Source: Leptolyngbya sp. PCC 6406 (GTDB lineage Bacteria; Cyanobacteriota; Cyanobacteriia; Phormidesmidales; Phormidesmidaceae). Taken from it: a DNA stretch of 64,000 bases. The position numbers and the translations under genes were made by a program. Shown in pieces: positions 52,263 to 62,470 of this stretch; positions within the stretch are counted from its first letter, which is position 1, and each line of letters opens with the position of its first letter. The notes under the pieces were generated by a model that did not search any database, was not told the origin of the DNA, and was given only the letters and a program-made list of their open reading frames with translations. Where the stretch lies: positions 1,884,511-1,948,510 of the forward strand of contig NZ_KI913949.1 in the NCBI RefSeq assembly GCF_000332095.2. Reading direction: 5' to 3'.

Positions 52263-54674
52263 GTGGCGGTTTTGCCCATGCCCTATCCTCTGCCTCCTCC
52301 AGAGCCTCCTCCCATTATTGAGATCGCCCCCGACCTCAGGGAAGAAGACTTTCTCCTCTCTTTTCCAGGGCATCTCGTTCCAGGCAGAACCGCAATTGCC
52401 CCCAACACCTCCCTGCAACCGCTGCCCGCCCCGTCCCCTGAGTTTGGGCAGACCACTGCACCCAGCGTAGCCAGAACTGCGCCCCCGAGTCCCGAGCCGG
52501 AGGTGATCGATCTGTCGTCCCAATCAGGACGCGATCGCCTGTTTCCCGAACGGGCCGAAGATTCAGCCCAATCTCTAGGAACATCCCTCCAGGTTGGCCG
52601 GGGTGTTCCCCCAGCTCCCCGGCGAGCCCCCTTCCCCCTTGCCCCTAGCGGTCAGGCCCAGGCAATCCCCTCTCAAGCCCTTAGCCAGAGTTCACCCCCA
52701 GCCGCCCCAGAACGCCAATCACCGGAGTACGCAATTCCCCGTGTCCCCCGAGGGGCAACGCCAGAACCCAATTGGAGCAACGGCGCTGTCACTGGAGAAG
52801 GTCAGTTACTCCCCCCTACCCTTCCTACCAGTAGCCCCGCCATTCCCCTCGATTTAATTGCCGACTCCCAAATCTTTGACCCCGAACGCGAGGTGGTCAT
52901 CGCACGGGGCAATGTACGTCTCAGGGTTGGCAATGGCCTTCTCTATGCCGATCGCCTGTGGGTCAACCTGATCAATCGCTTTGTTCTGGCGGAGGGCAAT
53001 GTGGTTCTGCTGCGAGGAGACCAGCGCATCGAAGGGGAACGCCTGGAGTACAACCTATTGCAGGGAGATGGGAGTCTCTACCAGGCTCGGGGGGAAATCT
53101 TCTTGCCCACGGCGGGCGAGGATTTCGCCAACATTCTGCCGGGGGATGCCTCGGTGGCCGCAAATCGCCCCATTACCCAACGTCTCCGCGATACCGGCCC
53201 CGTCCGCAATGTCACTTCCCTGGGGGGCAGCAGCTTGGCCACGGGTACCTTAATTACTGGCCCCCTTCAAGAAGAGGGAGATATTCAACGCTTTCGATTT
53301 GAAGCAGATCGGATTGACTTGGATGCTACGGGTTGGACCGCAGACGAAATTCGCCTCACCAGCGATCCCTTTTCACCCCCGGAGCTAGAATTTCGCGGCA
53401 ACTCTGCTCGCCTGGTGCGGATCAATGAGAATGAAGACGAGTTGCAAATTGAAAATGCTCGTCTCGTCTTTGACCAAGCCTTTACGGTGCCCCTCCTCCG
53501 TTCTCGAATCCGCTTTAGTCGCGGCGGAGTGGATGAAGAAGACCTGAATCCCCTGCCCACGGGCATCGGCATTGATGGCAGGGACCGAGATGGGCTGTTT
53601 GTGGAGCGGTCCTTTTCCATTGCCACCGCCGACCCTTGGAAATTGACGATTACACCCCAGTTTTTGATCGGGCGGTTTCTGAGCAATTCGGATCTGGGCA
53701 GCTTGGCTAACTTTGGCGCGATCGCAGATCTGACCGGACAATTTGGCCCCAGAACCGCCGTCACCGCCACCGCCAACCTCGCAGGTCTAGATCTAGAGAA
53801 CTTTGACAATCGCCTACGTGCCAGTGTTCGAGTGGCGCAACAGATCTCCTCCCATACCCTCGACTTTGAAGCCAGCTACCGCGATCGCCTCTTCAATGGA
53901 TCCCTCGGCTTTCAGGACGTTCAGAGCAGCGTTGGCCTTGTCCTCCGGTCCCCCAACTTCGTCCTCGGCGATACCGGCATTAACCTCAGCTATCAGGTGG
54001 GCGCTCAGTACATTACCGCCATAACCGATCGCCCCGAACTCCTGGCCCTCAACCCCCTCAACAACTTTGCCAGTCTGGGCCGATTTCAGGGCAGCCTTGC
54101 CCTCAGCCGATCCATCAACCTGTGGCAGGGCACAGCCCTCCCCGCCACCGCCGATCAAGGACTCCGGTTCAGCCCCCGCCCCCTGACCCCCTACATCAAT
54201 TTAAATCTGGGCACCCGAGGCACCTTCACCTACTACACCAACGCCGATAGCCAAGAAAACGTCAGTGCCAGCGTCGGTCTTCAGGGTCAATTCGGCCACT
54301 TTGCCGAAGATTTCTTTGACTACACCCAGTGGAACATCACCTACTCCAAATCCTTTGTGGGGGACAGCACTTCTCCCTTCGTCTTCGACCGTAACGTTGA
54401 CCAAAACACCCTGTCCTTCGGCATTATTCAACAACTCTATGGCCCGGTGCGGGTGGGGTTTCAAACCGCCATCAACCTTGATACAGGGGCCATCATCAGC
54501 ACCGATTATCTTTTGGAATATAGCCGTCGCACCTATGGCTTCATTCTGCAAATCAATCCCGAGCGAGCTACGGGATTCGTCGGCTTTCGCATCAGCGCCT
54601 TTGATTGGATTGGCCGCTCCGCCGCCTTTGATGGCGCAGAAGTCCGCTCCGTCGAAGGTGGAGTCATTTACTAG
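52263..54674 (+). CDS. DUF3769 outer-membrane protein, cyanobacterial LptD-like
   Basis: 803 residues from a GTG at 52263 (an ATG at 52278 is also possible). Residues 1-190 are Pro-rich and disordered. Next comes an OstA/LptA-like repeat (about 195-290; SQIFDPEREVVIARGNVRLR, VLAEGNVVLLRGDQRIEGER), then a long beta-barrel (about 390-803) ending in an aromatic C-terminus. This is the proposed cyanobacterial homologue of LptD, which inserts LPS into the outer membrane. The stop TAG is the left CTAG of the small element after it. Confidence 0.85.
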   Translation: MAVLPMPYPLPPPEPPPIIEIAPDLREEDFLLSFPGHLVPGRTAIAPNTSLQPLPAPSPEFGQTTAPSVARTAPPSPEPEVIDLSSQSGRDRLFPERAEDSAQSLGTSLQVGRGVPPAPRRAPFPLAPSGQAQAIPSQALSQSSPPAAPERQSPEYAIPRVPRGATPEPNWSNGAVTGEGQLLPPTLPTSSPAIPLDLIADSQIFDPEREVVIARGNVRLRVGNGLLYADRLWVNLINRFVLAEGNVVLLRGDQRIEGERLEYNLLQGDGSLYQARGEIFLPTAGEDFANILPGDASVAANRPITQRLRDTGPVRNVTSLGGSSLATGTLITGPLQEEGDIQRFRFEADRIDLDATGWTADEIRLTSDPFSPPELEFRGNSARLVRINENEDELQIENARLVFDQAFTVPLLRSRIRFSRGGVDEEDLNPLPTGIGIDGRDRDGLFVERSFSIATADPWKLTITPQFLIGRFLSNSDLGSLANFGAIADLTGQFGPRTAVTATANLAGLDLENFDNRLRASVRVAQQISSHTLDFEASYRDRLFNGSLGFQDVQSSVGLVLRSPNFVLGDTGINLSYQVGAQYITAITDRPELLALNPLNNFASLGRFQGSLALSRSINLWQGTALPATADQGLRFSPRPLTPYINLNLGTRGTFTYYTNADSQENVSASVGLQGQFGHFAEDFFDYTQWNITYSKSFVGDSTSPFVFDRNVDQNTLSFGIIQQLYGPVRVGFQTAINLDTGAIISTDYLLEYSRRTYGFILQINPERATGFVGFRISAFDWIGRSAAFDGAEVRSVEGGVIY

Positions 54675-54800
54675 TGGCCTGTCAAACCTAATTTTGTAGA
54701 TTGGGTGAAACGAAGTGGAACCCAACAGCGGTGGGCCATGTTGGGTTCCACTTCGTTTCACCCAACCTACGCAGACTCCCAAAGGTAAAGTTGACAGCCC
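54675..54800. mobile_element. Small non-coding element, GTAGGTTGGGTG family, copy 2 (CTAG-flanked)
   Basis: 126 bp flanked by CTAG at 54671-54674 and 54801-54804. The ends TGGCCTGTCAA and (inverted) GGGCTGTCAA are near-matching, with inner GGTTGGGTG arms and GTGGAACCCAACA/TGTTGGGTTCCAC. The left CTAG contains the DUF3769 stop codon. Confidence 0.85.
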
Positions 54801-54987
54801 CTAGCTTGATTCAGTAGGGCGGGCGTAGTCATGTCTACCCTGCAAGGGTTTCCTCGTTAATTCTCCACACGCCCTAACCGCCTCTAGAACAAAGCCGGAA
54901 CGCCCCTTCCCGTGCAGAAGTCCCAGTAAACCTTATACAGTGGGAGCAACGTTACGTTTCTTCAACTCAGTAAAGGCAAAGGTTTTC

Positions 54988-56178
54988 ATGCGCGTGATTT
55001 TGATGACCGGGAAAGGGGGGGTTGGCAAGACCTCCGTAGCCGCCGCCACCGGTTTGCGCTGTGCCGAACTCGGCTACAAGACTCTGGTGCTCAGCACCGA
55101 TCCGGCCCATTCTCTGGCCGACAGCTTTGACCAAGAACTAGAACACGAACCCCGTCTGGTGCGCCCCAACCTCTGGGGGGCAGAGCTAGATGCTCTGATG
55201 GAACTGGAGGGAAATTGGGGAGCTGTCAAGCGCTACATCACCGATGTGCTCCAAGCCCGAGGTTTAGACGGCATTGAAGCAGAGGAACTGGCGATCCTCC
55301 CTGGTATGGATGAGATCTTCAGCCTGGTGCGGATGAAGCGCCACTACGACGAAGGAGAGTTCGACGTACTGATCATCGACTCGGCCCCGACGGGCACGGC
55401 CCTGCGCCTGCTGAGTCTGCCGGAGGTGGCGGGTTGGTATATGCGCCGTCTCTACAAGCCCTTTCAAGCAGTGTCCGCCGCCCTGCGGCCCCTGGTAGAA
55501 CCGCTGTTTCGCCCCATTGCGGGCTTTTCCCTGCCCACCACTGAGGTTATGGATGCGCCCTACGAGTTCTACGAGCAGCTAGAGGCCCTGGAAAAAGTAC
55601 TCAGCGACCCTAGCATCACCTCGGTACGGTTGGTGACCAACCCCGAAAAGATGGTGATTAAGGAGTCTCTGCGCGCCCATGCCTACCTGAGCCTCTACAA
55701 CGTGGGGACGGATCTGGTGATTGCCAACCGCATCATTCCTGACTCAGTGCAGGATCCCTTCTTTCTGCGCTGGAAGGAACAGCAGCAAAAGTATCGCCAG
55801 GAAATCCACGACAATTTCAGCCCCTTGCCCGTCAAGGAGGTGCCCCTGTATTCCGAAGAGATGTGTGGTCTTGCCGCCCTAGAGCGCCTGAAGGAGGTGC
55901 TCTATGCCGACGAAGATCCCACCCAGGTCTATTACAAGGAGACGACCTTGCGGGTGGTGCAAGTTGAGGGAGCCTACAGTCTAGAAATCTACCTCCCCGG
56001 TATTCCCAAGGACAAGGTGGAGTTGAGCAAGACGGCGGATGAACTGAATATCCGCATCGGCAACCATCGCCGCAACCTAGTGCTACCCCAAGCCCTAGCT
56101 GCCCTCAGTCCCTCCGGTGCCAAGATGGAGGACGATTACCTCAAAATCCGTTTTGCCTCTGTACCGGCTGCGGTATAG
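54988..56178 (+). CDS. Get3d-type ArsA/Get3 ATPase with a C-terminal alpha-crystallin domain
   Basis: 396 residues from the ATG at 54988 (the frame from 54940 is unlikely). The deviant Walker [10 protein letters not shown] lies at 8-16, with [11 protein letters not shown] and [13 protein letters not shown] as switch and Walker B-type motifs. After the ATPase comes a beta-sandwich [38 protein letters not shown] (about 318-360), a small-heat-shock (alpha-crystallin-like) domain. This fusion marks Get3d, the form found in cyanobacteria and chloroplasts, likely a chaperone for hydrophobic clients. Single-domain; the double ATPase at 20802 is a distant relative. Confidence 0.88.
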   Translation: MRVILMTGKGGVGKTSVAAATGLRCAELGYKTLVLSTDPAHSLADSFDQELEHEPRLVRPNLWGAELDALMELEGNWGAVKRYITDVLQARGLDGIEAEELAILPGMDEIFSLVRMKRHYDEGEFDVLIIDSAPTGTALRLLSLPEVAGWYMRRLYKPFQAVSAALRPLVEPLFRPIAGFSLPTTEVMDAPYEFYEQLEALEKVLSDPSITSVRLVTNPEKMVIKESLRAHAYLSLYNVGTDLVIANRIIPDSVQDPFFLRWKEQQQKYRQEIHDNFSPLPVKEVPLYSEEMCGLAALERLKEVLYADEDPTQVYYKETTLRVVQVEGAYSLEIYLPGIPKDKVELSKTADELNIRIGNHRRNLVLPQALAALSPSGAKMEDDYLKIRFASVPAAV

Positions 56179-56200
56179 GCATGATTCAGTAGGCGTCATC

Positions 56201-56692
56201 ATGGTTCAACCTATCATTCCTGGTCCCGGACAGGAGTCAGTCTGGGACTACCCCCGTCCCCCTCGACTAGAGCCCTCTTCCCGCCGCATTCGGGTGGTGT
56301 TTAATGGGGTCACGATTGCGGACACGACCCAAACTTACCGGGTGCTGGAAACCAGCCATCCTCCGGTCTATTACCTGCCACCAGAAGCGGTGCCGTCGCA
56401 GTATTTGACCCTGACCCAGCGATCCACTTTTTGCGAATGGAAGGGGATGGCTCAGTACTACACGCTGACGGTGGGCGATCGCACTGCCGAGGATGTGTTT
56501 TGGTCCTATCCCACGCCCACGGAACAATTTTCCCAGATCGCCCATTACCTGGCGGTTTATCCCAGCCGTATGGATGCCTGCTACGTAGATGAGGAGCAGG
56601 TCCAGCCCCAACCCGGAGACTTCTACGGCGGCTGGATTACCTCCGACATTGTGGGACCATTCAAAGGCAGTATGGGTACCTGGGGCTGGTAG
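56201..56692 (+). CDS. DUF427 family protein
   Basis: 163 residues from the ATG at 56201, 22 bp after the Get3d gene. YPRPPRLEPSSRRIRVVFNG VTIADTTQTYRVLETSHPPV and YYLPPEAV open the fold; FCEWKGMAQYYTLTVGD and YVDEEQVQPQPGDFYGGWIT close it. The fold is a small beta-barrel. Function is not known. It probably shares a transcript with the Get3d ATPase. Confidence 0.88.
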   Translation: MVQPIIPGPGQESVWDYPRPPRLEPSSRRIRVVFNGVTIADTTQTYRVLETSHPPVYYLPPEAVPSQYLTLTQRSTFCEWKGMAQYYTLTVGDRTAEDVFWSYPTPTEQFSQIAHYLAVYPSRMDACYVDEEQVQPQPGDFYGGWITSDIVGPFKGSMGTWGW

Positions 56693-56693
56693 C

Positions 56694-58055
56694 CTATTCG
56701 GCGCTATCTTCCGGCGAAGATCGACCCAATTGGCGAGGTGATTGGCCCCCCTGGCGTTGGGCGATGATGGTGGTTTCTAGGGCGGTAACGGCTTGCCAAA
56801 ATTGGGGATCGGCTTCCGTGCCCAGGAGTCGGGGATCTCCAAAGAGCACCTGTTGATCTCGACCACTCATGGCCACCTCAATGTCTGGGGTGATCCCCCT
56901 GGTACTAATATCGGTGCCGTTGGGGGTGTAGTAGTGAGCTACGGTAACCGTCAGACCAGAACCATCCGCCAGACCATAGAGAGACTGCACCAGAGCCTTG
57001 CCGTAGGTGGTGGTACCCACCACCACCGCCCGATCGTTGTCCTTGAGGGCTCCCGTCACAATCTCACTGGAACTGGCGGAACGAGCATTCACGAGTACGG
57101 CTAGGGGAGCCTGAGTCAGGGCGGTACGGTTAGCGCTAATCTGTTCCGATGCGCCGCTACGGCCCTGGGTCAATACAATTGGTCCTCGCTGGAGCCACAT
57201 ACGGCTGATTTCAATACTGGCGGAGAGCAGTCCCCCTGGATTACCCCTCAGGTCTAGAACAAAGCCATCAATTCCCAGATCGGTGAGGGTATTGATGGCG
57301 GTGGTCATTTGCTCGGCGGCGTGGGCGTTGAATTCATCAAGGCGGATGTACCCAATCCGGTAATCTCCCACTTGTCGTAGGGCGTAGTGGACCGTGGGCA
57401 GTTCTAAGCGCACCCGTGTCAGAATTACCGTGCGGTTTTGGCCACCATTGCGGGAAAAGGTGAGGGTGACTTGGCTGTTTTCAGCTCCCCGCAGCAGTCG
57501 AGCAACCCCGGCGGCGGTGAGGCGATCAGTGGCCTGACTATCCACGAGAACGATGCGATCGCCGACTTGTAACCCAGCTTGCTCAGCGGGAGATCCGGGC
57601 AGAATTTCCATCACCAGAACGGTCTGGCTTTCGCTATCGCGGCGCAGTTGTAGCCCGACCCCCGAGGCTTCCCCAGAGGTTTGATCCGTCAGGTCCGAAT
57701 ATTCCTGAGGATCGAGAAAGCGAGTATAGGGATCGTTGAGGCGGTTCAACTCCTGGCGCAGGGCAGCATAGGCTGCATCCCGAGAGCTGTATTCCCCTCC
57801 TAGCAAGCGCTGTCGGGCCGCGTCCCAGTCCACCTGATTAAAGGTGGGATCTACGTATTCCCGATTAACCAGTTGCCAAGCCTCATCCAATACCGCCTTT
57901 GGCCCTTCTTCAAAGGTGGCCTCGGTTTGGGCCGCAACAGGGTAAGCGGGCCAGAGAAAGGTGAGGGCTGTGGTCGCGATGGTCACAGACTGGCCCATTA
58001 GGGCCATCGCACCACCCAGGGAGCCAAGAGCAGAGGGAGAGCGGAAGTGGGTCAT
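56694..58055 (-). CDS. C-terminal processing peptidase (S41, Ctp)
   Basis: 453 residues. The signal peptide ends near AAQTEA (about 40-43), so the protein is exported. A PDZ domain spans about 130-215 (VGLQLRRDSESQTVLVMEIL, PGSPAEQAGLQVGDRI). The protease has Ser328 in RSASSSEIVTG and Lys353 in TTTYGKALVQ, 25 apart as in D1 protease (Ser372/Lys397). Cyanobacterial Ctp proteins process D1 (CtpA) or other lumen/periplasm proteins (CtpB, CtpC); which one this is cannot be told. It is convergent with the DUF427 gene with almost no gap. Confidence 0.92.
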   Translation of the reverse strand: MTHFRSPSALGSLGGAMALMGQSVTIATTALTFLWPAYPVAAQTEATFEEGPKAVLDEAWQLVNREYVDPTFNQVDWDAARQRLLGGEYSSRDAAYAALRQELNRLNDPYTRFLDPQEYSDLTDQTSGEASGVGLQLRRDSESQTVLVMEILPGSPAEQAGLQVGDRIVLVDSQATDRLTAAGVARLLRGAENSQVTLTFSRNGGQNRTVILTRVRLELPTVHYALRQVGDYRIGYIRLDEFNAHAAEQMTTAINTLTDLGIDGFVLDLRGNPGGLLSASIEISRMWLQRGPIVLTQGRSGASEQISANRTALTQAPLAVLVNARSASSSEIVTGALKDNDRAVVVGTTTYGKALVQSLYGLADGSGLTVTVAHYYTPNGTDISTRGITPDIEVAMSGRDQQVLFGDPRLLGTEADPQFWQAVTALETTIIAQRQGGQSPRQLGRSSPEDSAE

Positions 58056-58168
58056 GGAGGCACCAGCACGGAGGCGTCAGGGGTATTGAGGCAAAAACCT
58101 GCCCCAAGTCTAGCCAAGATTAGGGGTATCGCCTATGAAACACTCTAAGAGTCCAGGGTGGTGCTCCC

Positions 58169-61100
58169 CTAGTTCCACCTTTCTAACTGGCCTAGCCACT
58201 CATCCATCAGGGCTATCGCTTGACTGCGGCGAGATTCAAAGGTGGCCGCTAGCCAGATTAAGGCCAACCCCACTAGAATTCCCAGTCCCCACAGCAATAA
58301 TGCCTGATTGCTGATAAAGGTCCACAGCAGATTCATCACCTCTAGGGCAAAGGTGATCGTGCCGGCATAGAGATAGGCCCGCACTCGCAACCCCAACCCC
58401 AGTGCCCCTAGGCCCAGCCCCAAGAGGGCTACTAGTAGGGCGGGGCCAAGCTGATTTCCCGCCTGGATTAGGGCGGTGAGACAGACCAGCCCCACCGCCA
58501 GCGATCGCATCCAGTGCCGTTGTTGACGGCGATCGCCGGCTTGCAATGCCGGATCGACCTGGGCGATGTACAGCAGGGATACACTCAGGAGCGTGATCGG
58601 CAGCAGTACCCAGTCTGCAAACCAGGTGTCGCTGAGCTGGAAAAGGGCAATATCTGCTAGGACAATGCCCACATAGCTGAGACGGACCTGCTGTTCTCGT
58701 AGCGCCATCCAACCGTAGAATCCCCCCACGAGGAGATAGCTGGCGGGGCTAGTATCGTAGAAGCTGATGAGGTGATTGTAGAAGCTAATGTAGGCAATCA
58801 CGCCGGGAAAAATGAGTTGAGATCGCTGCCAGGGGCGCAGGGGCCAACCCCAACGATTCCAGGGCAACTCATAGAGGACAACGGCGATCGCGGCCACGAT
58901 CGCCGCTGCCCAAGGCTCCACAATTCCCCAGGGTAGCCAATAGAGGACCGTCGCCATCAAAGCGGCTACGCCCCAATAAACCCAGCCTCGCTGCCGCCGC
59001 CCCTGCCAGAGAGCGTACCCTGCCAACCCTAGGGCTAGGGCCAGCCCCCAGGCATGGAAGGTCGGACTCATACCGGCTGTCGCCGCCGCGATGGTCTGAA
59101 TCACCGCCAAGCCCCAGTGCAGATGGCCTACCCAGGCCACCCGTTCCTGGGGCCACCGCCACCAGCGCCGCAGTCCCCCTAGACCTAACCCAACGCCTAC
59201 CGCGATCGCGGCAGCCAACAGACCACAGAGAACAAAAGCATCCCCCAATTCCCCCCCACTGCCCTGGAGGATCTGGTAACCCAGTAGCTCATAGGCTCCC
59301 AGACTCAGCAGCCCAATACCGCCAACGGTGAATAGACCCCAGGCCCGCTGGCGTCGCCCCACGCCAATCCCCACCACCCCCGTAGCCAGGGTGTACAGCC
59401 CCGTACTAGCGGCGAATTCCAGATGGGCCAGCCCGAAAGCCAGTGCCCCAAAAGCCAGGGGAACCACCGCCCAACTGAGTCGGACCCGAGGCCGTTGCCG
59501 GCGACGACGGGCCAGGGCCAAGGCCCCATCCCCCGCCAGTTGGGTGCCCAGGGCTAGGGCAGTATGCCAGGTCGCTAAAACCATTAGGGACTGTCCCCGC
59601 AGGACAAAGCCATACAACAACAAGAGTTCTGCGCCCCAAGCCAGGGCCAGATAACCCAGGTTTGTCGGTTGCTGCCAGAGACGAAAAGCGATAGCCGCCA
59701 CCGTCAAGCCCAGCGCAGGCAACACCTGTTCCGGCAGCATCGGTTCCACCCCCCCCCAGGACCCTAAATGTTGAGGTAGAACCAGGGTTGCCCCTAGCAA
59801 GATCACCCAAGCTACCGCGATCGCCCAACCATTCAAAGCGTCAACATAGCGCTGGGCTAGGGGACCAGCACCGCGACTCACCACTGCCCGCAGTCCCCAC
59901 AGTCCCCACAGGATCAGGGCTGACCCAGTCGAATCCAATAGACCCCAGGGTTGGTAATGCACCACCACCACGAGGCCCGCCATCACCCCCCAGCCCACCG
60001 CCATGATTGCTAATATCCGCTGGGGCAGCCGACCGCTGATCACCCCTGTACAGAGGGCCGCTGTGCCCAGACTCACCAAGGCTGTCGGTGCAGAGATCAT
60101 CCCCAGACCTACCCCCAGCCAACTGGCTCCAGCCCCCAGTCCCCCCGCCAGAGGACGTTGATCCGGCAGGGGATGTTGATAGTTGAGGAACGTGAGGAGA
60201 ACAGGCACCGCCAGCCATGGCAAAGCCCAATAGCTCTGGGTGGGGGGAAGCGCCTGATTCCAAGCCTCCCATCCCTCCCCTAGAGAAAGCTGAAACAAGT
60301 GACCTTGAAACAGGACATAGCTAATGCTGGCGAGAACCAAGCCCCAGTGCCAGCCCATGGTTTTCCATAGAGATCCCGACCCCAAGAGTCCCGCACCCAC
60401 CGCCCGCAGCCCCCAGGCCAGCCCCCACTCCACCCCCGTCAGCCCCAGGAACACCAGGCCCCAAAAGCCCAACGAGGCGGTGGGGAAGGCCCAATCCACG
60501 ATGGAAAGCAGAGCTAACACCGTCACCCCATGGGCCAGATAGGCCAGCCAAGCCGGACGTTGACGGCCTAGGCGGTAGCCGCTGATCAGCGTAATTGCCC
60601 CCAGGATCAGCGACAGCGATCGCACTGCAACATTGCCCACACCGGGGACTAGCGCCAATCCCCCCAATCCCAGAGCCACGACCTCCGTCAGATAGGCCAG
60701 GGGAAGGTGCTCCCGCCGCCGCAGCCCTCCCGCCACCACCACCAACCCGATGACATAGGGAAACAGCGCCAGTCCCAGCAGTTGTTCCCCCGACAGCGAT
60801 GTCCGGAGCAGAGTTTCCAAGCTGGAGACAAACTGCGATCGCACTGTCTCCGGCACCCAGCGCCAAAGCTGGATATAGATCTGCAACCCCATCGCTAAAG
60901 CCAGTCCCCAGAGGCCCAAATTTCTCGTGCGCCGCACCTGGACCAGCAACACCCCGAGGATTAACCCACCGACAGCAATGGACTGGAGGGGATGGGCTCC
61001 CACCGTTACTAACCAACCCAAGAGCAATCCCGTCGCCCCCAACCCTTGAATACCCCGCCGCTGAGCCTCAGAATGGGCCACCTTCGGAGCCTGTACCCAC

Positions 61101-62107
61101 AAACTCCAGCCCAAGAGAGCCACCGCCAGACCCAGGGCAGTCCCCGGTACCCCCGCCGTCAACCACCCCCGCCCCATCAGCAACAGATTGGCAAAAACCA
61201 GCAGAATCAGTCCCCGACGAGAACGGGGCGCAGTGAAGCGCCAGCTCATCACCGCCGTCCCCAGAACACCGCCATAAATGGCCACCAAGGGCACCCCTGG
61301 AAAAGCCCAACCCCAATGCAACCAACTCAGCCCCAAGGCATTGAGCCACACCCACCGAGGCCGCGACCCCAGCAATTGTCGAGTCATGGCAGACAGAACC
61401 AGAGCCGCGATCGCGGCCACCCCCAAACCACTCACCCCCCGCTGCCCCAGGCCAAAGGCCGCAATGGTCCAGAAGTTAATCGGGATAATTAGCAACGTTG
61501 TGACCTGTAACATGCGGCTCGTCGCCTGCAAGTTATCCTGACGAGCTGTCCACTGCCCCATTTGCCAAAAAGCCAGGGTATAGACCAGCAAAATGGTGTA
61601 CTGACCCACCGGCGAGACCTGCTGCCACTGGGTTGCCGCCAGCACCACCGACGACACGACGACAAGAAAAACCCCCAGTAACAACAGCCAGATGACCGTT
61701 AGCTCGTCCATAAAGGCCCGGACCACGCGAGGAACCGGGGGGACTGGGGGGACCGGGGGGACCGGGGGGACCGGGGGGACCGGGGGAGAAGGCTGCACCT
61801 CAGGTTGGGAACTGGACTCCCCTTCCTCCACCCTGGGCACAGATGCAAAGGGAGACATCACAGCGCTATCGTACCCAGTCGGATCCAGCCGCAGCCCCGC
61901 TGGAGGGTGTGCTAGACCACCGAGTTCCGGAACATTAATCCTTGGAAAAGGCACCGCACAGATCAAGTGCTCCTCACAGAGGGATCGCAGTTGAGCCTCT
62001 GATATCAGCCCCAATTGCATCCATGCTTCCAGCCCCTGAAGCAAATTGGGGTGGTTGCTTGGCAAGGACACCCGAAGGTTAGGCAGAGGGTCAACAGGGG
62101 GAGCCAT
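58169..62107 (-). CDS. Giant DUF2157-type polytopic membrane protein
   Basis: 1312 residues from the ATG at 62107 (a TTG at 62119 is an alternative). Residues 1 to about 110 are soluble, with a VPPVPP run coded by 9-bp repeats (61737-61787). Then follow dozens of hydrophobic helices to the end. The first helices, VIWLLLLGVFLVVVSSVVLA then ATQWQQVSPVGQY, match DUF2157 proteins of cyanobacteria. No catalytic motif is visible. The gene is among the longest in the window, free of introns or frameshifts. Confidence 0.8.
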   Translation of the reverse strand: MAPPVDPLPNLRVSLPSNHPNLLQGLEAWMQLGLISEAQLRSLCEEHLICAVPFPRINVPELGGLAHPPAGLRLDPTGYDSAVMSPFASVPRVEEGESSSQPEVQPSPPVPPVPPVPPVPPVPPVPRVVRAFMDELTVIWLLLLGVFLVVVSSVVLAATQWQQVSPVGQYTILLVYTLAFWQMGQWTARQDNLQATSRMLQVTTLLIIPINFWTIAAFGLGQRGVSGLGVAAIAALVLSAMTRQLLGSRPRWVWLNALGLSWLHWGWAFPGVPLVAIYGGVLGTAVMSWRFTAPRSRRGLILLVFANLLLMGRGWLTAGVPGTALGLAVALLGWSLWVQAPKVAHSEAQRRGIQGLGATGLLLGWLVTVGAHPLQSIAVGGLILGVLLVQVRRTRNLGLWGLALAMGLQIYIQLWRWVPETVRSQFVSSLETLLRTSLSGEQLLGLALFPYVIGLVVVAGGLRRREHLPLAYLTEVVALGLGGLALVPGVGNVAVRSLSLILGAITLISGYRLGRQRPAWLAYLAHGVTVLALLSIVDWAFPTASLGFWGLVFLGLTGVEWGLAWGLRAVGAGLLGSGSLWKTMGWHWGLVLASISYVLFQGHLFQLSLGEGWEAWNQALPPTQSYWALPWLAVPVLLTFLNYQHPLPDQRPLAGGLGAGASWLGVGLGMISAPTALVSLGTAALCTGVISGRLPQRILAIMAVGWGVMAGLVVVVHYQPWGLLDSTGSALILWGLWGLRAVVSRGAGPLAQRYVDALNGWAIAVAWVILLGATLVLPQHLGSWGGVEPMLPEQVLPALGLTVAAIAFRLWQQPTNLGYLALAWGAELLLLYGFVLRGQSLMVLATWHTALALGTQLAGDGALALARRRRQRPRVRLSWAVVPLAFGALAFGLAHLEFAASTGLYTLATGVVGIGVGRRQRAWGLFTVGGIGLLSLGAYELLGYQILQGSGGELGDAFVLCGLLAAAIAVGVGLGLGGLRRWWRWPQERVAWVGHLHWGLAVIQTIAAATAGMSPTFHAWGLALALGLAGYALWQGRRQRGWVYWGVAALMATVLYWLPWGIVEPWAAAIVAAIAVVLYELPWNRWGWPLRPWQRSQLIFPGVIAYISFYNHLISFYDTSPASYLLVGGFYGWMALREQQVRLSYVGIVLADIALFQLSDTWFADWVLLPITLLSVSLLYIAQVDPALQAGDRRQQRHWMRSLAVGLVCLTALIQAGNQLGPALLVALLGLGLGALGLGLRVRAYLYAGTITFALEVMNLLWTFISNQALLLWGLGILVGLALIWLAATFESRRSQAIALMDEWLGQLERWN

Positions 62108-62154
62108 AGAACCATGCAAGAAAATATGCGCCTATCATGGCAGTCTTTTAGACC

Positions 62155-62325
62155 TAAGGGGAGGGTGATGGGGTGATGGGGTATTGGGGTGATGGGGTAT
62201 TGGGGTGATGAGGTATTGGGGTGATGAGGTATTGGGGTGATGAGGTATTGGGGTGATGGGGTATTGGGGTGATGGGGTATTGGGGTGATGGGGTATTGGG
62301 GTATTGGGGTATTGGGGTGATGGGA
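62155..62325. repeat. Tandem array of GGGGTGAT and GGGGTATT octamers
   Basis: About 170 bp of two 8-bp units that alternate to 16-bp repeats. Plus strand almost lacks C. It is the complement of the array at 5791-5936. Frames across it yield PNTPSPQYP-type artefacts. Confidence 0.92.
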
Positions 62326-62329
62326 TAAA

Positions 62330-62470
62330 TCCCGTAGGGGCGGGTTTGGCTCGTGTCTACGGGGAAATCCCAAATGGGAGGCTCAAAACCCGCCCTACCC
62401 AGTGCCGGGTAATCCAAGATTGAAGTTAATCCCGTAGGGGCGGTTTCCGCGCCCAATGCAGGGACAGCAA
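62330..62470. repeat. GTAGGGGCGG-type palindromic repeats
   Basis: CCCGTAGGGGCGG is present at about 62332 and about 62429; the second leads into GTTTCCGCGCCCAATGCA, the same family as 5631 and 5776. No gene. Confidence 0.75.

Noticed and set aside
58236-61541. Many long frames on both strands inside the DUF2157 gene
   Set aside because: Gly/Pro/Arg-rich shadows of a GC-rich membrane-protein gene.
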